Source of the DNA: a virus
Length of the DNA stretch: 64,000 nt
IMG/VR virus record: IMGVR_UViG_3300042386_001233
Coordinates: 1 to 64,000 of that record
Direction: 5' to 3' (one strand)
This document shows, piece after piece, positions 1 to 8,789 of the stretch; within the stretch, counting starts at the first letter, position 1, and every line of letters begins with the position of its first letter. Below the pieces are notes generated by a model, which saw only the letters and a list, made by a program, of their open reading frames with translations, made no database searches and was not told where the DNA came from. A program made the translations under genes and the position numbers.

Positions 1-830
1 CTATCGCTATTCAAAGTGACGACAAAATAATATGCGGCGGAACTTTCACCTCTTACAACGGAACAACAAGAAATAGAATAATTCGCTTGAACGTAGATGG
101 AAGTTTGGATTCTTCTTTTAATGTTGGTACTGGATTTAATATTAATGTAAATGCTATTGCTATTCAGAGTGACGGAAAAATAATATGCGGAGGAACTTTC
201 ACCTCTTACAACGGAACAACAATAAATAGAATAATTCGCTTGAACGTAGATGGAAGTTTGGATTCTTCTTTTAATGTTGGCATCGGATTTTCCAGCACGG
301 TAAACTCTATCGCTATTCAGAGTGACGGCAAAATAATATGCGGAGGAACTTTCACCTCTTACAACGGAACAACAAGAAATAGGATAGTTCGCCTCAACTC
401 TGATGGCTCGCTAGATTCTACTTTTAGCGTGGGTAGCGGGTTCAACGCCGGTACGGTAAACTCTATCGCTATTCAAAGTGACGGCAAAATAATATGCGGA
501 GGAACTTTCACCTCTTACAACGGAACAACAAGAAATAGGATAGTTCGCCTCAACTCTGATGGCTCGCTAGATTCTACTTTTAGCGTGGGTAGCGGGTTCA
601 ACACCGGTACGGTAAACTCTATCGCTATTCAAAGTGACGACAAAATAATATGCGGCGGAACTTTCACCTCTTACAACGGAACAACAAGAAATAGAATAAT
701 TCGCTTGAACGTAGATGGAAGTTTGGATTCTTCTTTTAATGTTGGCATCGGATTTTCCAGCACGGTAAACTCTATCGCTATTCAGAGTGACGGCAAAATA
801 ATATGCGGCGGAGGTTTTGGCTCTTATAAC
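1..830 (+). repeat. Near-identical direct DNA repeats inside the delta-60 gene
   Basis: Bases 1-127 are repeated exactly at 619-745. Two adjacent 156-bp copies, 301-456 and 457-612, differ at only two positions by eye. A further similar pair lies around 1615-1900 with a 150-bp period. Such identity in coding repeats points to recent duplication or recombination, and could let the protein change length. Confidence 0.85.
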
Positions 831-2021
831 GGAACTATGCTAAGAAGAGTAGTTAGATTAAATTCAGACGGAAATTTGGATTTGACTTTTTTTCCTGGGC
901 CTGACTTTGGGCTCAGTAACACCGTTAATAGAATAGTTATTCAAAGTGACGGTAAAATAATATTTGGAGGAACTTTTACTAGTTTTTCATTTGGTTATTA
1001 TTATGGTATTTATAGCATTAATTCTTATGGGATTAGAAATTATTATTACAGTCATGTTGAGATTTCTTCTGTTTATGCTTTAGTTAGACAGGTTGATGGT
1101 AAGATAGTATGTGGAGGATCTTTCGAGAGCTACAATATCGGTCTTAGTACTGCATATGTTTTTGGCATTGTTCGTTTTAACTCTGATGGAATTGTAGATT
1201 CTTCTTTTAACGCCGGTAGTGGACTTGATATCAACAATGGCGGCCAGATATTGAGTTTGGCTATTCAAAGTGATGGAAAAATAATATGTGCAGGAGGTTT
1301 TTCTACTTTTAATGGAATATCCAGAGAAGATATAGTGCGTCTCAATCCTGACGGCAGCGTAGACAGTTCTTTTAATTGTTTATTGTCTAGTGTTTTGAGC
1401 ACGATATATAAAGTTGTTATTCAAAGTGATGGAAAAATAATCATAGGTGGAAATTTTACAAAATGTGTTGCTCGTCTCAACAATGATGGAACTATAGACT
1501 CTTTTTTTAATGTGGGAAGCGGATTTAATGAGGTGGTGAATGATATAGCTATTCAAAGCGATGGTAAAATAATATGTGTCGGAAGCTTCACCTCTTACAA
1601 CGGGACAACAAGAAATAACATAATTCGCTTGAACGTAGATGGAAGTTTAGATTCTTCTTTTAATGTTGGAACTGGATTTAATGATTCTGTAAACACCATC
1701 GCTATTCAAAGTGATGGAAAAATAATGTGCGGAGGCTTCTTCAGTAGTTACAATGGAGTAGCAAGAAATAGAATAATTCGCTTGAACGTAGATGGAAGTT
1801 TAGATTCTTCTTTTAATGTTGGAACTGGATTTAATGATTCTGTAAACACCATCGCTATTCAAAGTGATGGAAAAATAATGTGCGGAGGCAACTTCTCTAG
1901 TTATAATGAAACTTCTAGGAATAAGATAGCTAGGCTAAACTCTGATGGATCTCTGGACGCAAACTTTATAATTTCAGCATCTGCAAGTTCTGGCCCTGCG
2001 CAAAGGATCATATTATTATAA
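1..2021 (+). CDS. Delta-60 repeat (DUF5122-type) surface/tail protein, 5' partial
   Basis: The reading frame is already open at the first bases (first full codon at position 3), so the start lies upstream; the TTG at 87 is not a credible start. The visible part is about 13 repeats of roughly 50 residues, each with a core like IQSDGKIICGG, then a short loop, RIxRLNxDGSLD, SSFNxGxGFN. This is the delta-60/DUF5122 repeat, predicted to form beta-propeller-like structures and found in secreted adhesins. No enzyme motif is seen. Next to tail genes it is best read as a distal fibre or decoration protein that binds surfaces; that role is inferred. Repeats near 900-1400 are divergent and others almost identical, suggesting recent internal duplication. 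It is followed after 9 bases by the next gene, with an AGGAAAAAGT leader. Confidence 0.8.
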   Translation, partial: IAIQSDDKIICGGTFTSYNGTTRNRIIRLNVDGSLDSSFNVGTGFNINVNAIAIQSDGKIICGGTFTSYNGTTINRIIRLNVDGSLDSSFNVGIGFSSTVNSIAIQSDGKIICGGTFTSYNGTTRNRIVRLNSDGSLDSTFSVGSGFNAGTVNSIAIQSDGKIICGGTFTSYNGTTRNRIVRLNSDGSLDSTFSVGSGFNTGTVNSIAIQSDDKIICGGTFTSYNGTTRNRIIRLNVDGSLDSSFNVGIGFSSTVNSIAIQSDGKIICGGGFGSYNGTMLRRVVRLNSDGNLDLTFFPGPDFGLSNTVNRIVIQSDGKIIFGGTFTSFSFGYYYGIYSINSYGIRNYYYSHVEISSVYALVRQVDGKIVCGGSFESYNIGLSTAYVFGIVRFNSDGIVDSSFNAGSGLDINNGGQILSLAIQSDGKIICAGGFSTFNGISREDIVRLNPDGSVDSSFNCLLSSVLSTIYKVVIQSDGKIIIGGNFTKCVARLNNDGTIDSFFNVGSGFNEVVNDIAIQSDGKIICVGSFTSYNGTTRNNIIRLNVDGSLDSSFNVGTGFNDSVNTIAIQSDGKIMCGGFFSSYNGVARNRIIRLNVDGSLDSSFNVGTGFNDSVNTIAIQSDGKIMCGGNFSSYNETSRNKIARLNSDGSLDANFIISASASSGPAQRIILL

Positions 2022-2030
2022 GGAAAAAGT

Positions 2031-2555
2031 ATGTACATAGAAATAGAAAACGAACAAATAATTAAGCAACACACCACCCTCCCAAATTCTTACAAGAATA
2101 TTTCTAATTTTTTTGCTCTTGAGTCTGAACAACTAGCAGATTTATCCTGGAGCGGAAATCCGGGAATTAAATTTTATCCCTATGTTGAACAGCGTCCTGA
2201 AATCCCAGATAATAGTGTTCTTGTTGGTCCAACATATACGATAGATCATGAAAATCACCGTGTTTTAGGTAGTTTCGAAATTCAACAAGCTCCTCCGCAT
2301 GTTACTAATATTCCAAGATCCATCTCGGCTCGACAGATTCGCATGTGGCTCGTTAAGAACGGCTATTCATTAGCTCAGGTAGAAGCTCAAATTGAGTCTA
2401 TAGAAGATCCGTTACAACGCGATCTAATTAGGGTAGAATGGGAATATGCCCCATATATAGAACGCAATCATCCTTGGTTAGTTCCATTAGCTCAGTCATT
2501 AGGGCTTAGCGAACAACAGATAGATCAAGCTTTTATAGAGGCTTCAGTAATATAA
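2031..2555 (+). CDS. Tail fibre accessory/assembly-like protein
   Basis: A 174-residue protein. The first half (a beta-rich head with a YTIDHENHRVLG segment) has no clear match that I recognise. The second half has the pattern of small phage tail-fibre-associated proteins: SARQIRMWLVKNG, then an amphipathic stretch with 'VEAQIESIEDP', an 'IRVEWEYAPYIERNHPWL' acidic/aromatic segment, and a C-terminal 'LGLSEQQIDQAF' helix. Proteins with this C-terminal layout usually accompany tail fibre genes and are thought to help fibre folding or attachment. It follows the delta-60 protein by 9 bases, so the two are probably co-translated and may act together. The function is inferred from pattern and neighbours. 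Confidence 0.5.
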   Translation: MYIEIENEQIIKQHTTLPNSYKNISNFFALESEQLADLSWSGNPGIKFYPYVEQRPEIPDNSVLVGPTYTIDHENHRVLGSFEIQQAPPHVTNIPRSISARQIRMWLVKNGYSLAQVEAQIESIEDPLQRDLIRVEWEYAPYIERNHPWLVPLAQSLGLSEQQIDQAFIEASVI

Positions 2556-2580
2556 AAACTATTTATTTTTATTAGTTGAT

Positions 2581-2763
2581 TTTTTTAAAAGTATACACAC
2601 CACACATATTAATGGAGAAACTCCTTATCGTATGAATTATGCTGGCATAGGTTATATTTTTAGAGAAGATATTAACTCTCCAGAAGGAGCTTTTGTTCCT
2701 CCTTGTCCTGGAGATGATCATACCTTAAATGAGAATACTGGATTATGGGAACTTCTAAGTTAG
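2581..2763 (+). pseudogene. Remnant or short form of an 'NYAGIGY' phage protein
   Basis: The frame from 2581 to the TAG at 2761 reads ...INGETPYRMNYAGIGYIF..., then PPCPGDDHTLNENTGLWE. This matches, as I recall it, the C-terminal half of a small protein common in marine T4-like phages (R-x-NYAGIGY-T/I-Y/F, D-x-F-x-PP-x-P, then L-x-E-x-T-x-x-W-E). The only ATG in frame is at 2632 and would give a 43-residue protein, with GGAG 14 bases upstream. The family pattern seems to extend upstream of that ATG (INGETPYR), so I favour a truncated gene whose first half is lost; a short functional gene is possible. The remaining spacer to 2843 holds nothing else I can identify. Confidence 0.45.
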
Positions 2764-2843
2764 CCATTTAATTTAAAATCTATCCCCTTCACTATAAGGT
2801 GTATTAAAGACTAGACATTCTATCCTTATAAAAAGGTCAAAAT

Positions 2844-3353
2844 ATGAGTTGGAATATTGAAATTCCTATTATTGTTAGAACACTAATTAATGACTTAAGT
2901 GATAGTCCAACATATAGTGACGAAAGAATTCTTCAAACTATAGTTGTCGCATCTAAATATGTTCAATTTGACATTGTTTTAGATCAAACATATACTATTG
3001 ATGTTACTAATCCGAACATTTCTCCAGATCCAACTGTGAATAATGATAGTATTTTTATTAGTCTTGTGGGACTAAAAGCCGCTTGTATTATCGATCAAAG
3101 TACCTTAAGAACAAAAGCTGCTCTTGAGGGAATTAGGGCAGCACTAGGCCCAGCACAACTATCTGTTGCGGGTAGTTTATCTGGATTCAATCTAATTTTA
3201 GATAAAGGCCCTTGTGCAGCATATGAAGAGCTAACATCTCATTGGGACGTTAGAGAAGCTTCGGCCGTTAGAGCAATTCTTAGTCCGTTTGTTGGTAATA
3301 AATTTGACCCTCGTTCCCTTTATTCCGACAACCGTGGTCGAGATATGATATAG
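2844..3353 (+). CDS. Putative head-tail connector/neck protein
   Basis: A 169-residue, mostly helical protein. It starts with a segment suggesting a short N-terminal helix followed by 'SPTYSDERILQTIVVASKYV', which resembles the start of phage head-tail adaptor or connector proteins of the gp6 type. A central 'LVGLKAACIIDQ' helix and an 'AALEGIRAALGPAQLSVAGSLSG' stretch follow. No catalytic motif is visible. It starts a run of six closely packed genes lying ahead of the tail tube genes, where neck and tail-completion proteins are usually found. The start ATG has an AAAGGTC leader. The assignment rests on position and a weak pattern. Confidence 0.4.
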   Translation: MSWNIEIPIIVRTLINDLSDSPTYSDERILQTIVVASKYVQFDIVLDQTYTIDVTNPNISPDPTVNNDSIFISLVGLKAACIIDQSTLRTKAALEGIRAALGPAQLSVAGSLSGFNLILDKGPCAAYEELTSHWDVREASAVRAILSPFVGNKFDPRSLYSDNRGRDMI

Positions 3354-3363
3354 AAAGAATATT

Positions 3364-4371
3364 ATGCCAGCTGCTAATTACAATTTTATCATAGAACAAG
3401 GTTCTGATTTCGTATTAAATTTTCAATATAATGATCAGGAGAATAGGCCTATTGATTTAAGCTCCAAGTGTATAGTTTTACAATGGCTTACTGACGATGG
3501 GGCTAGTAAAGAGGTTTTTTCTAGTGGTGCTAATGCAAATTATGATATTAATGACTGGTCTATGGTTGGAGATAATACTGGATCTATTAGATTTAGACTA
3601 GCAGCAAATAGAACAAAAGATTTTGTATTTAATACTGCTGTTTATGATTTAGATATTATTACTGTTGGAGATAAACTACGAAACATAAGACTGGCTACCG
3701 GAGTTATTACTTTAGCAAAAAGAAACATCGGATTAGACTCTTGTCCAGTTAATTCTGATCCTAGTATAGATTTAACTACTCCAACAGTTACTATTCCAGG
3801 TACTACTCCTGGTATAACGCCAACTCCAACCATAACATCTGGTCAAGTTGAAGATTTGTGTTTACCAGAAGATTGTTTAAATCTAGATATATACTCAGTA
3901 GTATATACTGGTAGTGGATTAAATATACCAGATCTAGCAACAGTAAGCGGTTCTGTTATTACTACTGATACAAGAGAGATAGAGAATATAGAGATAGCAA
4001 TCAATAAGCTTCAGCACAATAGCCCATCCGATTTATGGTTGATGCTGAGTCCTCCTTCCGGAGACACGGTATTATTATCTGCTAATAGTAAAATACCGTC
4101 ATTTAATAATAATTTTAGCTTTATGTTCTCAAACAAAGCTAATCCTTCAGGATATTTGCATAATATATCTAATGGTGGATTGGCTAATATATATCCTAAA
4201 ACTGATATTATAAACTATAGCGATGAAACTTTAGTATCTGGTTTTGGACAGCTCTTAGGCACTTCTGTAACTGGAGTCTGGAATCTCATAGTCAAAGACA
4301 CAGACCCAATAGGATCAGGACTAATAGATTCTTGGAAACTAATAATAACATACGCAGCCCTATCAGAGTAA
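3364..4371 (+). CDS. Virion protein with C-terminal proprotein-convertase P-domain
   Basis: A 335-residue two-part protein. Residues 1-120 have the layout of a beta-sandwich phage virion domain: a first strand 'FIIEQGSDFVLNFQY', then 'PIDLSSK', later 'NRTKDFVFNTAVYDLDI'. A Thr/Pro-rich linker (about 140-165) joins it to residues 175-335, which read like a P/Homo-B domain: 'IENIEIAINKLQHNSPSDLWLMLSPPSGD', a middle 'FSFMFSN', and the closing 'GVWNLIVKDTDPIGSGLIDSWKL'. P-domains are Ca-stabilised beta-barrels beside subtilisin proteases and in secreted bacterial proteins. No protease domain is present here, so the P-domain probably serves structure or binding. The N-terminal assignment is tentative. 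Confidence 0.6.
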   Translation: MPAANYNFIIEQGSDFVLNFQYNDQENRPIDLSSKCIVLQWLTDDGASKEVFSSGANANYDINDWSMVGDNTGSIRFRLAANRTKDFVFNTAVYDLDIITVGDKLRNIRLATGVITLAKRNIGLDSCPVNSDPSIDLTTPTVTIPGTTPGITPTPTITSGQVEDLCLPEDCLNLDIYSVVYTGSGLNIPDLATVSGSVITTDTREIENIEIAINKLQHNSPSDLWLMLSPPSGDTVLLSANSKIPSFNNNFSFMFSNKANPSGYLHNISNGGLANIYPKTDIINYSDETLVSGFGQLLGTSVTGVWNLIVKDTDPIGSGLIDSWKLIITYAALSE

Positions 4372-4375
4372 TATA

Positions 4376-4585
4376 ATGATATTATTTGCAGAATTTAAAT
4401 ATGGATCAAACGTAACAATAACCACGCCTACTAGAGTAGTTTTCTCTACTCCAGCACCCGGAGACACTGGTGCTCAAAATGTTATCATAAAAAATGAGAA
4501 TATAGCATATTCTTCTAAACTATTTGAATCTGGATATGAGATAAGACAAGAGTCTCCACTATTCTATGGAATCAGGTCGTCATGA
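4376..4585 (+). CDS. Small virion-region protein, unknown
   Basis: A 69-residue protein, beta-rich by eye, with no family that I recognise. It begins 4 bases after the preceding stop and its TGA overlaps the ATG of the next gene (ATGA at 4582), so it is translationally coupled within the neck/connector cluster. Its composition and size suit a small structural or joining protein, but the sequence does not show a function. Confidence 0.55.
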   Translation: MILFAEFKYGSNVTITTPTRVVFSTPAPGDTGAQNVIIKNENIAYSSKLFESGYEIRQESPLFYGIRSS

Positions 4586-5115
4586 GCAATAATCCATATA
4601 TCAATATAATTTCTCCAGAATTTAAAGGATTATTTAATAATGCCATAGATGCACTATTACAACAAACAGCGCTTACTGTTCAATGCCGATTAAGATACTC
4701 TGGACAACAAAACTCTACCTTTTGTCCAAATTGTGTGTTCGATGCGATATCCCAACTATCCTCAAATATTTACAACGGAACAGGATCTAATCCATTTCCA
4801 GAAGGATCAATTTGTCCAGTATGTATGGGCATGGGTATGATGTTAAGTGATAGTTCTGAGCTTGTATCTTTAGCTTGTATTTTTGATAGTAAATATTTTG
4901 TAAATCTATCATCCAAAACGCTCAATATTCCAGCCGGAACAATTCAAACTATTTGTCATACAACTCTACTCCCTAAAATTAGAAACGCCAACGATATTGT
5001 TGTAGACACTACTCTTGAACAGTATGGTAATTACGTATACCAAAGAGCTGGTGATCCAGAACCTATAGGATTTGGGGACAATAGATATATAGCTACGATA
5101 TGGAGCAGAAAATGA
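4582..5115 (+). CDS. Neck-region protein with two CxxC pairs
   Basis: A 177-residue protein. The N-terminal 35 residues look helical (FKGLFNNAIDALLQQ). Two cysteine pairs follow, CPNC at 48-51 and CPVC at 78-81, spaced as in a zinc ribbon, with another cysteine at 35. The C-terminal half is beta-rich and ends in 'RYIATIWSRK'. A zinc-stabilised fold in a head-tail joining or neck protein is plausible. It is coupled to both neighbours by 4-base ATGA overlaps. The exact role is not known. Confidence 0.55.
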   Translation: MSNNPYINIISPEFKGLFNNAIDALLQQTALTVQCRLRYSGQQNSTFCPNCVFDAISQLSSNIYNGTGSNPFPEGSICPVCMGMGMMLSDSSELVSLACIFDSKYFVNLSSKTLNIPAGTIQTICHTTLLPKIRNANDIVVDTTLEQYGNYVYQRAGDPEPIGFGDNRYIATIWSRK

Positions 5116-5753
5116 GATTTGATATTACAATACTAGAGAACAATAGTCAGATAGCCTCCGCTATTATTCATAGCATAAAAGATGTTATTAGTGGGGCTAT
5201 TAAAAAGTCCATGAACAAGATTATAGACGGCGCTAAAGATATCGTATCAGAATCTTTAAGACAAGAACCAGAATACGGATCCTTAATGTCTGGTAAGCTT
5301 AAGGCAGATTTTGGAATACCTAATTCATCTGTTGTTCAAAGAGTGGTTGATGCTTTGGTTAATACTATAACTGTGGCTGATATTCCTATTACAGCCAATA
5401 AAAATGGATTACGTGGTGGATTTGTTTTAACCATGATGAAATCTAGTGATCTTAATGGGGTTATATATCAAGACATCGCTAATGTATCAGATGTTAAAGG
5501 CTATACTCTTCCGTGGTTAGAGTGGCTATTATTACAAAACAATTCTCCAATAATTAAAAACTATGAAGTCAAATATGGCCCATCTCCATACTCTAGATCT
5601 GGTTTAGGAATTATGGTGCCGTCAGATAGTGATTGGAGAGTTCCTCCAGAGTTCGCAGGATCACAAGACGATAACTGGACAACAAGAGCGGTTAATCGTT
5701 CAGAAGACAAAATATATAAACTCATTCAACAATCTATTGAGAAGAATATATGA
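5112..5753 (+). CDS. Putative tail-completion/neck protein
   Basis: A 213-residue protein. I prefer the ATG at 5112 to the one at 5100 because it forms an ATGA overlap with the upstream stop and has GGAG 7 bases upstream. The N-terminal half is helical (IIHSIKDVISGAIKKSMNKIIDGAKDIVSESL). The central segment 'LPWLEWLLLQ' with 'YEVKYGPSPYSRSGLGIM' suggests a compact beta/helix virion domain. The layout (N-terminal helix, then a Gly-rich middle) and position resemble the HK97-gp10-like/tail-completion group, but I cannot confirm this. It is coupled to the next gene by ATGA at 5750. Confidence 0.4.
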   Translation: MRFDITILENNSQIASAIIHSIKDVISGAIKKSMNKIIDGAKDIVSESLRQEPEYGSLMSGKLKADFGIPNSSVVQRVVDALVNTITVADIPITANKNGLRGGFVLTMMKSSDLNGVIYQDIANVSDVKGYTLPWLEWLLLQNNSPIIKNYEVKYGPSPYSRSGLGIMVPSDSDWRVPPEFAGSQDDNWTTRAVNRSEDKIYKLIQQSIEKNI

Positions 5754-6739
5754 CAACACAGTTTAACCATGTACAATCAATAGGTAAAAAAGATAGATTA
5801 TCAGGATTAGAAGATAATCTTAAAAGCTTTTTAGACTGGTCATTTTTACAAATTGGAGGATTTGTTAATGTAAATATACCAACTTCTGGTATTAGTGCCA
5901 CTAAAGGCACTGGATTTCATATTATGAAAAATGTTAACGAGCCATCTAAACCATCAAAAACCTGGGAAGCCCCAAGAAAAGATTGGGTATATGAGAATAG
6001 TTCATCGTTAAATAATCCGGCATCCATATCATATAATCCATATGGTTCGGTAGCGTCAGGACTAAATACTTCTCCAATAGCTTTTTCTGGAGTTTATCTT
6101 AATAGCACATTCTTACCAGCACCATCAGGAAGTGGCAATTATACATATTCTGTTAATTATCCACTGGGACATATAACTTTTCAAAATAACGTAGCATCAA
6201 CTAGTAACGTAACAGTATCCTATAGTCATAGATATATTCAAGTATATAAATCTAGTGATTCTGTATGGTGGAAAGAAATTCAGAAAGAGACATATACTCC
6301 ACAAATTAAACCTAATGGGGATTACAGTATAACTTCCAACCACAGAGCGCAACTTCCTTGCATAATTATTGAATTAATTCCTCGTACCGAGATGATACCA
6401 TACCAGCTAGGAACAACAGAGAATATTGTTATTCAAGATGTGTTTTTACATGTTTTTGCTCAAACGGCTAATCAAAGAAATAATATAATAGATACTTTAT
6501 TGCTTCAAAAGGATAATAGCTTTTGGTTATATGATGTTAGTGCAGTCGTAAAAAATAATGCTTATCCATTAAGTCGTAATGGAGATATTAATCCTGGCGG
6601 ACAGAACTATAATACTCTAGGTTCTAACTTTAAGGATCATTGGAGTACTATTAAAAATGCTACTCTTAGTGAACTAAATAATCTGAGTGCAAGCTTATAC
6701 AATGGTATAGTTAGATGGTCAGTAGAGATTTTTCCATAA
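5750..6739 (+). CDS. Virion structural protein, possibly tail terminator region
   Basis: A 329-residue protein with no recognised enzymatic motif. Residues 1-60 contain 'LEDNLKSFLDWSFLQIGGFVNV'. The middle (about 115-165) is Ser/Tyr/Gly-rich beta sequence with 'YTYSVNYPLGHITFQ', of the kind seen in fibre-like domains that form a strand after a conserved 'YPLGxI' turn. The C-terminal part has 'IVIQDVFLHVFAQT' and ends in 'GIVRWSVEIFP'. It is the last gene of the coupled neck cluster. It is probably a virion component at the head-tail junction or an assembly factor; this is inferred from position only. Confidence 0.4.
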   Translation: MTTQFNHVQSIGKKDRLSGLEDNLKSFLDWSFLQIGGFVNVNIPTSGISATKGTGFHIMKNVNEPSKPSKTWEAPRKDWVYENSSSLNNPASISYNPYGSVASGLNTSPIAFSGVYLNSTFLPAPSGSGNYTYSVNYPLGHITFQNNVASTSNVTVSYSHRYIQVYKSSDSVWWKEIQKETYTPQIKPNGDYSITSNHRAQLPCIIIELIPRTEMIPYQLGTTENIVIQDVFLHVFAQTANQRNNIIDTLLLQKDNSFWLYDVSAVVKNNAYPLSRNGDINPGGQNYNTLGSNFKDHWSTIKNATLSELNNLSASLYNGIVRWSVEIFP

Positions 6740-6772
6740 TAGATATTTATTCAGGACAAGATAGGAATTATT

Positions 6773-7516
6773 ATGATTAATACAAAATGTAAAGAATGTA
6801 TGTTCTCACATTCTGATGGAGAAAAGAACGACAACCCAATATGCTCTAAGAATATTATAGAACAAATAAAGGACATTAAAAATATTAAACAAGAAGATGG
6901 ATTCAATATAATAGAAAATTATGCTTGTAGATATGGTTTTTCCAAGCAAATTTATGAACAGCATAAAGAACAGTGGGATCCGCAGGACTTTGAAAATAGA
7001 ATGTTGGAAAATAGTAGAATAAGGTATTATCTATTATTAGATTGCTATGATCCTGATCTAGATTTTAATCATATATTACAACAGATACCAAAGCTAAATA
7101 TGCCTCCTAAGTCTGTATCTTTTATGTTTCGGAGTTTAAACTTTAGGCCCTTTGTTCAAGAACATCAAGATTTTTTATTATCTAACTACAAGAATATTCG
7201 CTGGAAGGCTCATAACTTTTTGGAAGAAATGTCTTTAGAAGAAGGTATTGATCATATTTTATCTACGAATGCAAAAAATAATGACACATCAATTTTTTTG
7301 GTGTATAATGCTAAAGATTTACAATTTCTGGATCGTGACGTTAACACTATTAACAAAAATATGATTTTATATCAATCACCAATGATAGCGATTATTGACC
7401 GCAATAATACATTATATAGATTAGCTATGTCGTTTGATAATTATAAAGTGGCTAAAACTTTGGGTCCAAATTTGATCCCAGTACTGACTCAAGAAAGCAA
7501 CATAGTATACTATTAG
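6773..7516 (+). CDS. Unknown protein with N-terminal four-cysteine motif
   Basis: A 247-residue protein that I do not recognise. Four cysteines near the N-terminus (C6, C9, C24, C52) could bind zinc or an Fe-S cluster. The rest is alpha/beta with 'RIRYYLLLDCYDPDLDF', 'SIFLVYNAKDLQFLD' and 'MIAIIDRNNTLYRLAMSF', faintly like a glycosyltransferase-type nucleotide-binding fold but with no motif I would rely on. It sits alone between the neck genes and the tail tube genes, with 33-58 base spacers. It may be an assembly factor rather than a virion part. TAGGAA precedes the ATG. Confidence 0.5.
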   Translation: MINTKCKECMFSHSDGEKNDNPICSKNIIEQIKDIKNIKQEDGFNIIENYACRYGFSKQIYEQHKEQWDPQDFENRMLENSRIRYYLLLDCYDPDLDFNHILQQIPKLNMPPKSVSFMFRSLNFRPFVQEHQDFLLSNYKNIRWKAHNFLEEMSLEEGIDHILSTNAKNNDTSIFLVYNAKDLQFLDRDVNTINKNMILYQSPMIAIIDRNNTLYRLAMSFDNYKVAKTLGPNLIPVLTQESNIVYY

Positions 7517-7574
7517 TATTTCATATTATTTGGTGTAAAGTTCTAATACACGCACAATACAATGGGAGTTTCAA

Positions 7575-8789
7575 ATGTCTATTAATAACAGAGTTTATTA
7601 CGCATCACAAGCAGTACAACTAAGACCAGTTAGCCCAGAAGGAACATCATTTGGTTACTGGTATCATCCATTAGCAGTTCAAAGTGTTGGAATGACAACC
7701 AACTTCACTACTGAACAAACTTTCCAATTAGGTACAGTAGAACTTTACGACAATGTTGAAACTATTCCAGAAGTAGAAGTTACAATCAATAAGGTTATTG
7801 ATAGCACAGCACCCCTTTATCTGATGTGCATGGGTGGAAGCGCAGGAATACCAGGAGCACAGAATAAATCACTAGTATCATTATCAAATAATAGAGTTCA
7901 TTTTCGTTTAGGTATTTATGGTGATGATAAGCAATATATTTCAGGTAGTGCAGGAAGTAGCGTATTATGCTCTGGCATGTATCTATCCAGTTTTAACTAT
8001 ACCTTTCCAGTTGACGGTAATGCCACAGAAGAGGTTACATTAGTAGGAAATAGCAAGCTATGGAATACTGGCAATATTCCTGGTGTTCAAAGTGCTAATT
8101 TTGCTGCTGGAACAATGTTTGCTCCAAATGCTAATATTGGAGGAATAACTCCTTCACAGAATAGTGGTATTTTGCGCAGGCAATATCTTAATGTTCAAGG
8201 GTCTGTTCTTCCAACTGGTAGCGGCGGAATTAGAACCCCTAATGGATCAAACGTTCTTCCTCACGTTCAAAATATTACCATTAGTTCTGATCTTGGTCGT
8301 GAAAGTATTAATCAGTTAGGTAAGTTTGGACCATATTGTCGTTATGCTACTTTTCCAATTGAAGTAACAAGCGAATTCGAAATTATTGCCCAAGACGGAG
8401 ACGGAGTAGATGTCAACGACTTCAAGAACGATGTGTTCTGTGGAACCTTAAAGAAAAATCTAGTATACAAAACCATTAGTGTTGCTATATGTGATGATAA
8501 TCATACAAACAATAATAATACTATGATTTTTGATCTTGGAAGTAAAAACACTCTAACATCTGTTAACTATACTGGTGGAGATACCGGCGGCGGTAATGCT
8601 ACGGTGTCATATAGCTTTAGAAATTTTAATAATTTCTTCATAAACGCTAGTGGATCATACAGGTCCGGTATTGCTTTTGCCGATAATGGTGGCGCAGTAT
8701 CTGCTCAGTCTATAGATCTTGTAAACACTGAAGATTCGGCACCAGTCTCATATTTAGATTATAATTCTGGAGATAATAATAATGTCTAA
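7575..8789 (+). CDS. Tail tube protein, paralogue 1
   Basis: A 404-residue protein. It is the first of three tandem homologues that share, in order: NNRVYYASQ at the start, an aromatic 'HPLAVQSVG' segment, 'EVEVTINKVIDSTAPLYL', 'LCSGMYLSS' with 'FPVDGNATEEVTLVGN', 'RYATFPIEVTSEFEIIA', and the closing 'YTGGDTGGGNATVSYSF'. The layout (beta-barrel, a long beta-hairpin, VTLVG) fits phage major tail tube proteins, which polymerise around the tape measure. A GGGAG ribosome binding site lies 7 bases ahead. The last 8 bases overlap the next gene. The C-terminal tail after the GGGNA motif differs among the three copies and may be exposed. Confidence 0.65.
   Translation: MSINNRVYYASQAVQLRPVSPEGTSFGYWYHPLAVQSVGMTTNFTTEQTFQLGTVELYDNVETIPEVEVTINKVIDSTAPLYLMCMGGSAGIPGAQNKSLVSLSNNRVHFRLGIYGDDKQYISGSAGSSVLCSGMYLSSFNYTFPVDGNATEEVTLVGNSKLWNTGNIPGVQSANFAAGTMFAPNANIGGITPSQNSGILRRQYLNVQGSVLPTGSGGIRTPNGSNVLPHVQNITISSDLGRESINQLGKFGPYCRYATFPIEVTSEFEIIAQDGDGVDVNDFKNDVFCGTLKKNLVYKTISVAICDDNHTNNNNTMIFDLGSKNTLTSVNYTGGDTGGGNATVSYSFRNFNNFFINASGSYRSGIAFADNGGAVSAQSIDLVNTEDSAPVSYLDYNSGDNNNV

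Noticed and set aside
2556-2600. AACTA...TAGTT hairpin with a T-run after 2555
   Set aside because: Only a 5-bp A/T-rich stem with an 11-base loop; too weak to call a terminator in AT-rich DNA.
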